A DNA stretch of 64,000 nt from Muribaculaceae bacterium (GTDB taxonomy: Bacteria; Bacteroidota; Bacteroidia; Bacteroidales; Muribaculaceae): positions 62,001-126,000 of the forward strand of contig JAFQZK010000022.1 of assembly GCA_017405965.1 (NCBI GenBank). The letters are read 5' to 3'. Below, in pieces: positions 42,783 to 52,562 of the stretch. The first letter of the stretch is position 1. Every line of letters begins with the position of its first letter. The notes under the pieces are model-generated. The model was given only the letters and a program-made list of their open reading frames with translations, was not told the DNA's origin and made no database searches. Position numbers and translations under genes: made by a program.

Positions 42783-44096
42783 TTACAGCAACTCCGGGAG
42801 CTGGAACAGGCGGGTGCCGTTGGAACCCTTGATGAGGATGTAGCGGCCCTCAGGGCGGTTGGCGGCGATGGCGGCCTTGACCTGCTCCACGTCGTCAAAC
42901 TTGCGATAGGGGCAATCGATATCCTTGAACTCCTGGCCCACAAGCCACACTTCATCGAAGGGGCATGTCGCCAGACGCTCCACGACGCGGCGGTGTTCCT
43001 CGGCACTGCTCTCGCCCAGCTCGCGCATCTCGCCCAGGATGGCCATCTTGGGGCTCACCTCCATCAGGCTGAAGTTGTCAAGCGCAGCAGCCATCGAGGT
43101 GGGATTGGCGTTGTAGGCATCCACGATGAGGTGGTTATGCTCGGTCTCGGTGAGCTGTGAACGGTTGTTGGAGGGAACATAGTTCTCCAGTGCATGACAG
43201 ATCTGCTTGGGTGTGATGCCGAAGTGCAAGCCCACGGTGACAGCAGCCAATACGTTATCGAGGTTGTAGCTGCCGATGAGATGAGTGGCCACCTCGTGCC
43301 ATTCGCCATCGGTCTGCCGCCACTTCAAGCGCAGGAACGGGTCACAGGCAATAATCTGTCCATAAACACGTTCCCCGGTCTTACTTTCGTCGCGCGTGTA
43401 GCACTTGGCCTTGACATTCTTGGGCAAAATCTTCATTAGATGCTCATTGTCGGCATTGACAAAGATGACACTGTCGGAATCCTTCGCCAGATAATCATAC
43501 AGCTCACCCTTGGTGCGGATGACGCCCTCAAGCGAGCCGAAACCCTGCAAATGGGCCTTGCCCACATTGGTGATCAAGCCGCAAGTGGGCTCAGCCGTCT
43601 CGACCAGCGTCTTGATGTCGCCAGGGTGACTGGCGCCCATCTCGATGATGGCAACCTCGTGCATGACACTGAGGCGGAACAGCGTCTTGGGAACGCCCAC
43701 GTCATTGTTGAAGTTGCCCTCGGTCGCCATCTCGTCGTAACGCTCACCGATGACGGCGCGGATGAGTTCCTTGGTCGTCGTCTTGCCGTTGGTGCCCGTG
43801 ATGGCGATGACGGGGATGTCGAAACGGCGGCGATGCTCACGTGCCATGTCCTTGTAGGTCTGCAGGGTATCAGGCACGAGTATCATCTGCTTGTCGCCCT
43901 TGTAATCGTTATAGACCTGCTCATCGCTGACGATGGCGACAGCGCAGCCCTTCTCCAGGGCCTGGGCCGCAAACTGGTTGCCGTCAAACGAATCGCCTTT
44001 CAAAGCGATGAAAATGCTGTCCTCGGGACAGTCACGGCTATCGGTGGTGATAACGGGGTGCTGCTGATAAAGCGCGTAAAGTTCTTTGATATCCAT
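42783..44096 (-). CDS. murF: UDP-N-acetylmuramoyl-tripeptide--D-alanyl-D-alanine ligase
   Basis: 437 residues. It adds D-Ala-D-Ala to the UDP-MurNAc-tripeptide in the cytoplasm, completing the pentapeptide. Domain 1 starts MDIKELYALYQQHPVITTDS with the DSR motif. The ATP site is PVIAITGTNGKTTTKELIRA. Further Mur signatures: EGNFNNDVGVPKTLF, EMGASHPGDI, the YNANPTSM motif, and LGEMRELGESS. It is divergent from ddl, whose product is its substrate, with two opposed -7 elements between them. Confidence 0.96.
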   Translation of the reverse strand: MDIKELYALYQQHPVITTDSRDCPEDSIFIALKGDSFDGNQFAAQALEKGCAVAIVSDEQVYNDYKGDKQMILVPDTLQTYKDMAREHRRRFDIPVIAITGTNGKTTTKELIRAVIGERYDEMATEGNFNNDVGVPKTLFRLSVMHEVAIIEMGASHPGDIKTLVETAEPTCGLITNVGKAHLQGFGSLEGVIRTKGELYDYLAKDSDSVIFVNADNEHLMKILPKNVKAKCYTRDESKTGERVYGQIIACDPFLRLKWRQTDGEWHEVATHLIGSYNLDNVLAAVTVGLHFGITPKQICHALENYVPSNNRSQLTETEHNHLIVDAYNANPTSMAAALDNFSLMEVSPKMAILGEMRELGESSAEEHRRVVERLATCPFDEVWLVGQEFKDIDCPYRKFDDVEQVKAAIAANRPEGRYILIKGSNGTRLFQLPELL

Positions 44097-44118
44097 ATTC
44101 TGTTCAATATATTTACCG

Positions 44119-44126
44119 CAAAATTA
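44119..44126 (-). promoter_or_regulatory. -7 element of the murF operon
   Basis: TAATTTTG on the minus strand, 22 bp upstream of the murF ATG (start at 44096). Confidence 0.5.
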
Positions 44127-44149
44127 CTTAAAAAGCGGATTATTTTATA

Positions 44150-44157
44150 TAATTTTG
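44150..44157 (+). promoter_or_regulatory. -7 element of ddl
   Basis: TAATTTTG on the plus strand. Transcription from here starts near 44164, so the ddl start at 44185 is preferred over the earlier in-frame ATG at 44086. Confidence 0.55.
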
Positions 44158-44184
44158 CACCGATTTTTAATGTGCGCACAAAAA

Positions 44185-45189
44185 ATGAACTACACCAAAA
44201 GAACTATAGCCATCGTGTGTGGTGGCGACTCCTCGGAATACGAGGTTTCTCTGCGTTCGGCCGAGGGCATCAATTCGGCGTTTGACCACGAGCGTTACGA
44301 CGTCTATATCGTCATGATCAGGAAGAACGACTGGCATGTGAACCTGCCCGACGGCCAGCAACCCGTTATCGACAAGAACGACTTCTCATTCGTCAAGGAC
44401 GGCAAGAAGATCTGTTTCGACTATGCCTATATCACCATCCACGGCACTCCCGGCGAGAACGGTGTGCTGCAAGGCTACTTCGACATGATTGACCTGCCCT
44501 ACTCGACCTGCAATGTGCTCGTCGAGGCCCTCACGTTCCACAAGTTCGCATTGAACAACTACCTGAAGGCCTTCGGCTGCTCGGTGCCCGACAGCATCCA
44601 GGTGCGTCGCGGTGTGCCTCATGGCTGGAATGCCGAGAAGGTCAAGGACTATCTGGGCATGCCCTGCTTTGTCAAGCCCACTGCCGACGGCTCGAGCTTC
44701 GGCGTGACCAAAGTGAAAAGCTGTGACCAGCTGGACGACGCCATGGAATTTGCCTTCAAGCAGTGCGATAACGTGATGATCGAGCGTTTCCTCGACGGAA
44801 CCGAGGTCACCGTGGGCTGCTACAAGACCAAGAACAAATCGGTTGTCTTCCCCGTGACCGAGGTGGTGACCGACAACGAGTTCTTTGATTACGACGCCAA
44901 GTACAACGGCCAGGTCGAGGAAATCACGCCTGCCCGCATCAGCGATGAGTTGACCGCTGCCCTCCAGGCCGAGACGTCGCGCATCTACGACATCCTGCAC
45001 TGCAACGGCATCATCCGCATCGACTACATCATCACCAAGAATCCCGACGGCACCGACCACATCAACCTGCTGGAGATCAACACCACCCCCGGCATGACCG
45101 CCACCAGTTTCATCCCCCAGCAAGTCCGCGCCGCCGGCCTGAGCCTGACCGACGTCCTCACCGACATCGTCGAGAACCAGTTTTCGTGA
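44185..45189 (+). CDS. ddl: D-alanine--D-alanine ligase
   Basis: 334 residues from the ATG at 44185; the longer reading would include the promoter. It joins two D-Ala with ATP. The ATP-grasp fold is shown by RTIAIVCGGDSSEYEVSLRS at the N-terminus, IHGTPGENGVLQGYFDMIDL, CFVKPTADGSSFGVTKVKS and the metal-binding LLEINTTPGMTATSFIPQQ. It is divergent from murF and ends at a very strong terminator shared with the convergent pullulanase gene. Confidence 0.96.
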   Translation: MNYTKRTIAIVCGGDSSEYEVSLRSAEGINSAFDHERYDVYIVMIRKNDWHVNLPDGQQPVIDKNDFSFVKDGKKICFDYAYITIHGTPGENGVLQGYFDMIDLPYSTCNVLVEALTFHKFALNNYLKAFGCSVPDSIQVRRGVPHGWNAEKVKDYLGMPCFVKPTADGSSFGVTKVKSCDQLDDAMEFAFKQCDNVMIERFLDGTEVTVGCYKTKNKSVVFPVTEVVTDNEFFDYDAKYNGQVEEITPARISDELTAALQAETSRIYDILHCNGIIRIDYIITKNPDGTDHINLLEINTTPGMTATSFIPQQVRAAGLSLTDVLTDIVENQFS

Positions 45190-45249
45190 CGGATAAAACG
45201 TGTTGGGTGTTGCGCGTTGTCAACGCGCAAGACATGACATCACGGATAA

Positions 45250-45293
45250 AAAGGGGAGGGAGATTACAGTTGTCTGTAATCTCCCTCCCCTTT
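45250..45293. terminator. 20-bp perfect-stem bidirectional terminator between ddl and pulA
   Basis: AAAGGGGAGGGAGATTACAG (45250-45269) pairs without mismatch with 45274-45293 around a TTGT loop. The A-rich and T-rich ends serve both convergent genes. Confidence 0.9.
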
Positions 45294-45311
45294 AGAATCG
45301 CCGTTATCGGG

Positions 45312-47234
45312 TTAGTTGTGGAGGATAAGAGCACTCTGGGCGGGGATGGTTACCTTGCCGTCTTTGGTGGTGACGGTGGTGAGGCCCGCAGGGTTGCACT
45401 TGATGTTGCGGCAGACCACGGTGTAGGTGCCGGCGGGGATTTCGATGGTGCGGGCACGCTTGTGGGCGTTGAACGCCACATAGATGTCGCCCCAGGTCTC
45501 GCCAGGCACGTTACGGCCGTTGATGTGATAGGCCACAAGGCAGTTTTCAACTGGCAGGAAGTCGAGATTGCGGCGCACCATGTCGGCGCGGCCCATGTGG
45601 AAGGCGGGATGAGCCTTGCGCAGGGCGATGAGGTTCTTGTAGTACTCCATCACCTGCGGATAGCGCTCCAGGTTGTCCCAATCCAGGTGGTTGATGCTGT
45701 CGGGGCTCTCGTAGCTGTTGTGAACACCCTTCTTGTCGCGCAGCATCTCCTCGCCACTGAGCAGGAACGGCACGCCTTGTGACGTCATGACCACGGTCTG
45801 AGCCAGCAGGTCGAGGCGGATGAGTTCATCCATGGAGATGCCCTTGACGCTGGCCTTGAGGCGATCCACCAGGCACATGTCATCGTGACAGCTCACGTAG
45901 GCAATCATCTGCGTCGGTTCGTTGGCGTAGGGCGCCTTGCTGTAGTTCACCTTGCTGTAGTCCACACCGGGATGCTGGATGGCACCCACGATACCGAACT
46001 TGATGCTCTCCTCGTTGCCCTTTACACCGCCCAGGAAAGCAGCCTTGCTGTTGCTGTCCCAAGGGCCGCGCAACGCATCGCGGATCTCGTCGCTGAAGGC
46101 GGCGATGCCCGGCATCTTGTTGATGTTGGCCTTCATGGCCAGGTCACCTGAGTAAGCGCAACTGCCGGCGCTCCAACCTTCACCATAAATGAAGATGTCC
46201 TGAGGCACAGCGGCACGGATGGCGTTCATCGTCTCAACGTCATGCACACCCATCAGGTCAAAGCGGAAGCCGTCGATGTGGTACTCCTCGACCCAGTATT
46301 TCACGCTCTCGATCATGAATTGGCGCATGCCCTCGCGCTCACTCGCCGTCTCGTTGCCGCAACCGCTGCCGTTACTGTAGGAGCCATCGGCGTTCTTGCG
46401 GTAGTAGTAATCGGGACGGGTGCGCTGGAAATTGCTGCCGTCAATGTTCCAGGTGTGGTTATACACCACGTCGAGGATGACCTTGATACCTGCCTTGTGC
46501 AAGGCCTGCACCATCTGCTTGAACTCGCGGATGCGAACCTCGGGCTTATAGGGGTCGGTGGAGTAGCCGCCCTCGGGCACGTTGTAGTTCACGGGATCAT
46601 AGCCCCAGTTATACTGCGGCTCGTCGAGGCGGGTTTCATCGACCGAGGCATAGTCAAACGACGGCAGGATATGCACAGCGTTCACACCCAACTCCTTCAG
46701 GTGCTGGATAGCACGCGGCTCGGCAAGGGCGATGAATTTGCCCTTGTTGGCAAAGCCGCCCGACTCGTCGATGGAGAAGTCGCGGTGATGCATCTCGTAA
46801 AGGATGAGATCTCTTGCGGCAATCGATGGGCGCTGGTCGGCATTCCAACTGGCGGGATCGGTCTCCTCCATGTCAACGATGGCGCCACGCTTGCCGTTCA
46901 CGCCCACGGCAGTGGCCCAGATGCCTGGACACTCGCCACGGAACTTGCCGCCATATTTCACGTCAAAGGTGTAGAACTTGCCCTTCAGGTCGCCCTTGAC
47001 GGTAGCCTGCCATGTCGTGCCGTCGCCTTTGGCGCGCTTCATAGCGACAGTCTTAATAGGTTTCCCGCCCAGTCCGGCATTATAAATGCGCAGTTTCACC
47101 TGCTGGGCGTCCTTGTTGGTCTCGACAGAAAAAGCGCTCGCGCCAGGGCCATAAACGACCCCGGTGCGCGCGTTAAGAAGTTGCGGTAAGAGTAATGCCA
47201 TGATTATCGTTACCAGTAGAGAGAGGCGTTTCAT
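45312..47234 (-). CDS. pulA: type I pullulanase (GH13)
   Basis: 640 residues. It hydrolyses alpha-1,6 branch links in pullulan, glycogen and amylopectin. An N-terminal signal (MKRLSLLVTIIMALLLPQLL, then NARTG) predicts export. A starch-binding-like N-terminal domain (about 25-135) leads to the GH13 barrel. YNWGYDPVNYNVPEGGYS is the type I pullulanase motif. The catalytic residues are the Asp of GFRFDLMGV, the Glu of YGEGWSAG and the Asp of SCHDDMCL. The C-terminal beta domain ends the protein. The start overlaps the malQ stop by 4 bp, so the two are translationally coupled. Confidence 0.94.
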   Translation of the reverse strand: MKRLSLLVTIIMALLLPQLLNARTGVVYGPGASAFSVETNKDAQQVKLRIYNAGLGGKPIKTVAMKRAKGDGTTWQATVKGDLKGKFYTFDVKYGGKFRGECPGIWATAVGVNGKRGAIVDMEETDPASWNADQRPSIAARDLILYEMHHRDFSIDESGGFANKGKFIALAEPRAIQHLKELGVNAVHILPSFDYASVDETRLDEPQYNWGYDPVNYNVPEGGYSTDPYKPEVRIREFKQMVQALHKAGIKVILDVVYNHTWNIDGSNFQRTRPDYYYRKNADGSYSNGSGCGNETASEREGMRQFMIESVKYWVEEYHIDGFRFDLMGVHDVETMNAIRAAVPQDIFIYGEGWSAGSCAYSGDLAMKANINKMPGIAAFSDEIRDALRGPWDSNSKAAFLGGVKGNEESIKFGIVGAIQHPGVDYSKVNYSKAPYANEPTQMIAYVSCHDDMCLVDRLKASVKGISMDELIRLDLLAQTVVMTSQGVPFLLSGEEMLRDKKGVHNSYESPDSINHLDWDNLERYPQVMEYYKNLIALRKAHPAFHMGRADMVRRNLDFLPVENCLVAYHINGRNVPGETWGDIYVAFNAHKRARTIEIPAGTYTVVCRNIKCNPAGLTTVTTKDGKVTIPAQSALILHN

Positions 47235-49915
47235 TGGCGTCCGCTTTGTGAAATGAGTTCCTTCAAACGGTTGTTGAAGTCATTGGATTTCATCAGTTGC
47301 TCAATGGTCATGTGCATGCGGTAACGCCAGTAGTGACGGGGATTGGCCGGGATGTTGATGCGCTCGGCATCGGCATCGGCGAGGCGCAGTTGATCGTCCA
47401 TGGCCAGCCAATCCTGCAGCGAAATCAGGCACAGCATCGACGGGCATGCCAGGTGGGCACGCACGATATCGCCGGCCAGCCATCCGGGAAGCGGATGCGG
47501 TGCAGCATCGTTGTGCCACAGGGCTGTGTTGAAGTACTCCTGAGTGCGGTCCCAGTCCTCGTCCCACCACTGCCTCATCGTGGGCATGTCGTGGGTGGCG
47601 ATGGTGGCCACACTGCGATAGGGATTGGTGTTGAGGTTACCGAACTTGATGTGGTTATCCTTGGGCATCGACTGGATTTCGAGGCTCAGGATGCGCAACT
47701 CGTTCATCACCCATGCCACACAATCGGGCACCATACCCAGGTCTTCGGCACACACGAGCATACGGGTAGCCTGCACCAGTTTGGGCAGCTTCTTCATCGC
47801 CTCGTGATACCAGAAGTCATTGTTACGGTGATAGAAATACTCGTTATACAGCTTGTTGAAAGCAGCCTTGTCGTTGTCGTAGAGTGCCTCGTAGATGAAG
47901 TCGAACTGCACCGAAATGCGCGGATGGAACAAGGCGGGATTCTTGCGGTCGCGCACAAACAGCACGTCGCTGATAAGGGCATACAGACCGTCGCGCAGCC
48001 AAATGTCCTCCTCGCTGGTCTTGCCCTGGAAGGCTGCCTCGACCTTGCGCTGGGTGTCATACTCGGGCTTCATGCGATAGATGTCGTCATGCACACGCTC
48101 AACGTATTTCTCACGAACGGTATCGGCCAATCTGCCGAACACGCGGTCCAGTACCCAATCGGCAATGAACGGCTCGGTCATCAACTGCTCCTGGAAATTG
48201 AGGCCGTAGCCACGGATTTCCTGAGCACTCATACCCAGCGAGGGCGAGAACTGTCCCAGCAGACCGTGAACGGCATTGATGGGAATTTCCCAAATGCGGA
48301 AGAAGCCCAGCACGTGGTCGATGCGGTAAGCGTCGAAGTATTGCGACATCTTGCGGAAACGCTTCACCCACCACTTGCAACCGTCGGCCAGCATCACGTC
48401 CCAATTGTAGGTCGGGAAACCCCAGTTCTGGCCGTTGGTCGAGAATGCATCGGGCGGCGCACCGGCCTGGCCGTTGAGGTTGAAGTACTTGGGTTCCACC
48501 CAAGCCTCCACACTGTCGCGGCTGATGCCGATGGGAATATCACCCTTGAGGACAACATGCTTGCTCTGGGCATATTTGTGGGCGGCACGCATCTGCTTGT
48601 CAAGGTAGTACTGGATGAAGTACCACAGGCTCACTTCCTTGTAAACCTTGGTGCGGGGGTTAGACATGGCGACGCGCTCCTCGTCGGTGAAGACGTGATG
48701 GCTGGGCCACTTGGAGAAGGTCGCCGTGCCGTACAGGTCGCGGAAATGGCAGAATGCAGCATAGGGCACCAGCCAATCCTCGTTGGCATCGAAGAATACC
48801 TTGAACTCATCGGTCTTGAGGACTTGAGCACCTTCCTGAGCGAACAGGAGTTTCATGTAGTCCAGCTTGGCCTTGTTCACGCGCTCATAGTCAATCTGAG
48901 GCAGGACATTGAGTTCCTTGCGCAGCTTCTCGAACTCGGCCATGCGCTTCTTGTCCTCGAGTTTGGGCAGTTGCCTCAAATCAAGATACTGAGGATGCAA
49001 CGCATAGATGCTGATGCTGTTGTAAGGATAACTGTCGCTCCACGTGTGGGTGATGGTGGTGTCGTTGATGGGCAACACCTGCAGGGCACGCTGTCCCGTG
49101 CTGGCTACCCAGTCCACCATCAACTTGAGATCGCCGAAGTCACCCACGCCAAAGCTGCCCTCGCTGCGCAGCGAGAAAATGGGCACCACGGTACCGGCCA
49201 ATTTGACGGGATACAATGGGAAGTAGGCCTGCTGCAACTCATACACGATGTGTTCACCCTCCTTGAGCACGGGCAGCAGCACGGTGCGGTTGTCACCAGT
49301 CTCCCAAATGACACCCTTACCCTTAGCGCCCATGATGACGAACTTGAACTCTACAAACGCCTTCTTGAAAGCGGCGCCGTCGAGCGAAATGACCCACTCG
49401 TTGTGGTTGTGCTCAGTCATCTTGAGGGCCTTGTTCTCGTCCCAATCGCCCAGTGTAGGCTCATTGCCGACCACACCCAGCACCTCGCCCGAACGCAGCT
49501 GCGGGGCACGCACCTTGAGTTGTATGATGGTGGGGTACTTGCACTTGGCGACAGGCTGTTGCTTGCGCAGAGCCACACAGTCGGTGAAAGCCGAGCTGTA
49601 GAGGTAGCTGTCGTCAGGCAGGTCGTTCCAGTGATCGTAGGTGATGTAGCGGGTTGCCCTTGAGGCGTTCAGGTCCAGACGGTGAGCAATCACCATCCAC
49701 TCGTGCCGCACCTCCTTGCCCTCGCGCTCCACGCTGTAGTAATAATCGATCTGACCCGACTTGGCCGGGACATCAATATCGCATTTCCATGACTTGTCAT
49801 TGAGCGGCTTCATGGCATGGCTTGCCACTTTCTCACCGCTGGCGTTGTCCACAATATTGAGTACCAGATTCTCACCGTAAACGGTGCCGTACTCGATGTT
49901 GAATCTTACTTTCAT
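47231..49915 (-). CDS. malQ: 4-alpha-glucanotransferase, DPE2-like with tandem starch-binding modules
   Basis: 894 residues, longer than E. coli MalQ. N-terminal parts about 1-110 and 125-230 look like two CBM20 starch-binding modules (for example VVGNEPTLGDWDENKALKM). The GH77 domain follows, from about 250. The nucleophile is in FDAYRIDHVLGFFRIWEIP, the acid in LVCAEDLGMVPD, and a third acid in ATHDMPTMRQWW. The arrangement with an insertion in the catalytic domain is that of plant DPE2 and Bacteroidetes amylomaltases, which move glucosyl units between maltose and longer glucans. No signal peptide, so it is cytoplasmic. It is the second gene of the glucan operon. Confidence 0.93.
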   Translation of the reverse strand: MKVRFNIEYGTVYGENLVLNIVDNASGEKVASHAMKPLNDKSWKCDIDVPAKSGQIDYYYSVEREGKEVRHEWMVIAHRLDLNASRATRYITYDHWNDLPDDSYLYSSAFTDCVALRKQQPVAKCKYPTIIQLKVRAPQLRSGEVLGVVGNEPTLGDWDENKALKMTEHNHNEWVISLDGAAFKKAFVEFKFVIMGAKGKGVIWETGDNRTVLLPVLKEGEHIVYELQQAYFPLYPVKLAGTVVPIFSLRSEGSFGVGDFGDLKLMVDWVASTGQRALQVLPINDTTITHTWSDSYPYNSISIYALHPQYLDLRQLPKLEDKKRMAEFEKLRKELNVLPQIDYERVNKAKLDYMKLLFAQEGAQVLKTDEFKVFFDANEDWLVPYAAFCHFRDLYGTATFSKWPSHHVFTDEERVAMSNPRTKVYKEVSLWYFIQYYLDKQMRAAHKYAQSKHVVLKGDIPIGISRDSVEAWVEPKYFNLNGQAGAPPDAFSTNGQNWGFPTYNWDVMLADGCKWWVKRFRKMSQYFDAYRIDHVLGFFRIWEIPINAVHGLLGQFSPSLGMSAQEIRGYGLNFQEQLMTEPFIADWVLDRVFGRLADTVREKYVERVHDDIYRMKPEYDTQRKVEAAFQGKTSEEDIWLRDGLYALISDVLFVRDRKNPALFHPRISVQFDFIYEALYDNDKAAFNKLYNEYFYHRNNDFWYHEAMKKLPKLVQATRMLVCAEDLGMVPDCVAWVMNELRILSLEIQSMPKDNHIKFGNLNTNPYRSVATIATHDMPTMRQWWDEDWDRTQEYFNTALWHNDAAPHPLPGWLAGDIVRAHLACPSMLCLISLQDWLAMDDQLRLADADAERINIPANPRHYWRYRMHMTIEQLMKSNDFNNRLKELISQSGRQ

Positions 49916-49965
49916 GATTATAGTTTTTAGTCGATAGTCGTTAATCTATGCACAATAAATAGTCC

Positions 49966-51306
49966 TTATTCCTTGCGCTTCTTGTCCTCGATGATGAACA
50001 CGCATGCAGCACCCACCACGAGCAGGATGCCTGCCAGCAGGAGCATGTTGCCCTGAACGCTGTCCATGACATACTTCAGCAGCACGCCACCCAGAGCGGC
50101 GGCGACAATCTGCGGTACGCAGATGGTGCAGTTGAACAGACCCAGCGCAGTGCCCATGCGGCTGCTGCCCTCAAAGGCGTTGGTTACCAGCGTGAAGGGC
50201 ATGGCCAGCATGGCTGCCCAAGCGAAGCCGATGAGGAAGTAGGGAACAAACAGCATATACTGGTTGTGGATGTAGGGAACCATAGCGAAGCCGATACCGC
50301 CGATGACAAGACTCAAGGCATAGGCCACCTTGATGTTCTTGAACTGCGGCAATGCCATTGCCCAGATCACACTGCCGATGGCTTGTACGGCAAACAAGAT
50401 GCCCACCCAGTTGCCGGCCTCTTGGTAGCCTGCACTGGCAGGATCAGTGGAATTCCATACAGTATCGGCGATGGTGCCGTTGGTATAGGTCCACATGTAC
50501 ATGAAGGCTGCCCAGCAGAAGAACTGCACCAGACCCACCTCAAAGAACACCTTGTAAGCGTGCTTCTTCTGTGCGGGGCTCATCTCGGTGGAGGCTTGTT
50601 CGCCCTGGCCCTCGGCATTGGCGGCAGCATTGAACTCGGCCATTTGTTCCGGGGTGTATTCCTTCACGTGGCTAATGGTGTAGATGACGCACAGGATGAG
50701 GATGGCAGCACCTACATAGAACGACAACTTCACGCTCATGGGCACAACACCCTCGGGAGCCTCATTGATGGCTTTTCCCAGCAGGGCAGTGAACAGGAAC
50801 GGGAACACATAGCCCACGAGCGATCCGGCGTTGCACAGGAACGACTGGATTGAGTAGGCCTTGGCCTTCTGTTTCTCGTTGACCATGTCGCCCACCATCA
50901 TCTTGAAGGGCTGCATGGCCATATTGATGCTCGTGTCAAGGAACATCAGGGCAATCAGGCCAAAAATCATGGCGCCTGCAATAGTCAGTCCGAACGAGCC
51001 GGCATTGGGCAGCAGGCACATCACAATGACTGCGGCAAGGGCTCCGATGAGCAGATAAGGGATGCGACGGCCCCAGCGGCCCATCCACGTCTTGTCACTG
51101 AAGTAGCCTACCAACGGTTGTACCACCATACCCATCAAGGGAGGCAGAATCCAAAAGTAACTCAAGTTGTGGGGATCGGCACCCAGGGTTGCAAAGATGC
51201 GGCTGATGTTAGCGCTCTGCAAGGCATAGGCAATCTGGACCCCAAAGAATCCAAAACTGATGTTCCACAGTTGATTGAATTTCAAATCCGGTTTTGTTTT
51301 CATCAT
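49966..51306 (-). CDS. SLC45/GPH-type MFS sugar transporter (probably maltose or maltodextrin)
   Basis: 446 residues with about 12 membrane segments. LWNISFGFFGVQIAYALQSA and NISRIFATLGAD near the N-terminus are typical of the SLC45-like sugar:H+ symporters common in Bacteroidetes, and the loop SDKTWMGRWGRRIPYLLIG is the MFS loop 2-3 signature. A His/Glu-rich cytoplasmic loop lies between helices 6 and 7. First gene of the operon with malQ (50 bp) and pulA; the context implies an alpha-glucoside as substrate (inference). Confidence 0.85.
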   Translation of the reverse strand: MMKTKPDLKFNQLWNISFGFFGVQIAYALQSANISRIFATLGADPHNLSYFWILPPLMGMVVQPLVGYFSDKTWMGRWGRRIPYLLIGALAAVIVMCLLPNAGSFGLTIAGAMIFGLIALMFLDTSINMAMQPFKMMVGDMVNEKQKAKAYSIQSFLCNAGSLVGYVFPFLFTALLGKAINEAPEGVVPMSVKLSFYVGAAILILCVIYTISHVKEYTPEQMAEFNAAANAEGQGEQASTEMSPAQKKHAYKVFFEVGLVQFFCWAAFMYMWTYTNGTIADTVWNSTDPASAGYQEAGNWVGILFAVQAIGSVIWAMALPQFKNIKVAYALSLVIGGIGFAMVPYIHNQYMLFVPYFLIGFAWAAMLAMPFTLVTNAFEGSSRMGTALGLFNCTICVPQIVAAALGGVLLKYVMDSVQGNMLLLAGILLVVGAACVFIIEDKKRKE

Positions 51307-51383
51307 AGTGTTATTTTTTAGTGTTTAATTGATAATTTCCATCTATTAGGGTTATGCACCTACAAAAATAACACATTATTGCC

Positions 51384-51412
51384 CAAAATTATTATAAATA
51401 ATGTGCAACAAA
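51384..51412 (-). promoter_or_regulatory. probable promoter of the transporter-malQ-pulA operon
   Basis: On the minus strand TAATTTTG (51384-51391) is preceded by TTTG (51409-51412) with 17-bp spacing, slightly short of the usual 19-21. Confidence 0.45.
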
Positions 51413-51424
51413 TCCAAAAATTCA

Positions 51425-51450
51425 ATGCAACCGATTGCATGAAACCGGTT
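51425..51450. promoter_or_regulatory. possible LacI-type operator pair
   Basis: ATGCAACCGATTGCAT (51425-51440) is a near-palindrome, and AACCGGTT (51443-51450) a perfect one, both centred on CG like LacI-family sites. Centres lie 14 bp apart, just upstream of the glucan operon promoter. No regulator gene is in the window, so the assignment is inference. Confidence 0.4.
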
Positions 51451-51482
51451 GTATCGTCATTCTGACCAAAATGCAGATGAAA

Positions 51483-52562
51483 CTAATCGCGGCGCAGCAG
51501 ACGAGTTACAGGCTTGGTGAACAGGCGGTTGATTGCCCATGCAAGCAGGATGTCGACAGGAAGAATCAACCACACGATAAGGCCGGGCGCCGAAGTTCCG
51601 AACAGGTCGGCAGCCACCTCGTTATAGACGTATTGAACCCCCAAGTGAGCCATCACGGGAGCAATCCAGTAATTATAGACCAGAGCGGAAATCCCTTGCA
51701 GCATGAAAATCTCAAAACTGATGTCGCCAAGCCATTGCAACGGCCTGGAAGCCAATATTTTGCCAATAAAGCCCTCACGACGGTCATAGAGGCGGCACAC
51801 CACCAGTATCGCAGCGATGGGCAGCCACCACAGGATGGCATCGGTCCAGGGCAGCAACGAGTCATAGGATTGACAAGTCATCACCATCACCGAGAGCAAT
51901 GCCACAGCGACAAGTTCGGCATCGGTGCCGTTTGCGCTCTTGCCCAGCACACGGGAGCCCTTAAGCCACTGGCAGACATGAGCTAAAGTGATGCCGATGG
52001 CAAAGTCGATGAGACGCACGGGCGGGAAGACATAGAGGGCTGTGCGGCCATAGTCATCGGTACCGGCAAGCACGATGAAATCGATGATGGCGAGCACGAT
52101 GAGGATGATACCCTTGTGACGCAAGCGCAATGGCGCGAACCATCTGGCCAGCAAGGGATAACACAGATAGCAGAACAGCAGCGTGCTCAGGAACCACGAG
52201 AACTTGTTGTAGGAGAAATAGATGCTGTGAGAGAGCGACCAGCTGTGCAGCAAGGTGGCATTAAGCGTCAACGCGAGGGGCTTGATCACCAGCAGCCCCA
52301 ACAGGGCCATGGCCACAAGCCACAACGCCAACGTGAGCCAATGCAGCGGGAACAGCTTGACGGCATGGTTCCAGGCGAAGCGGCGCCACGATGCCCCGTC
52401 AAGTTGATTGAACGGGTGCTTCATCGCCAGCAGGAAACCGCTGGCCATGAAGAAGAAGGTCACGCCGGCCCAGGTCATCTCCTCGAACGAGGTCGCTCCC
52501 ACATGAAAGACCACTATCATCAGCGCAAACAGGGCGCGCCACCCGTTTATTGTCTTGATCAT
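51483..52562 (-). CDS. acyltransferase-3 family membrane protein
   Basis: 359 residues and about 10 hydrophobic helices. Start MIKTINGWRALFALMIVVFH; the catalytic-type His lies in VVFHVGATSFEEMTWAGVTF (R-x10-H pattern of the O-acetyltransferase 3 family). These enzymes transfer acyl groups to carbohydrates at the cytoplasmic membrane, often on polysaccharide or lipid carriers. Its start overlaps the stop of a paralogue by 4 bp. The acceptor is unknown; the exopolysaccharide locus begins 1.3 kb away on the other strand. Confidence 0.88.
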   Translation of the reverse strand: MIKTINGWRALFALMIVVFHVGATSFEEMTWAGVTFFFMASGFLLAMKHPFNQLDGASWRRFAWNHAVKLFPLHWLTLALWLVAMALLGLLVIKPLALTLNATLLHSWSLSHSIYFSYNKFSWFLSTLLFCYLCYPLLARWFAPLRLRHKGIILIVLAIIDFIVLAGTDDYGRTALYVFPPVRLIDFAIGITLAHVCQWLKGSRVLGKSANGTDAELVAVALLSVMVMTCQSYDSLLPWTDAILWWLPIAAILVVCRLYDRREGFIGKILASRPLQWLGDISFEIFMLQGISALVYNYWIAPVMAHLGVQYVYNEVAADLFGTSAPGLIVWLILPVDILLAWAINRLFTKPVTRLLRRD

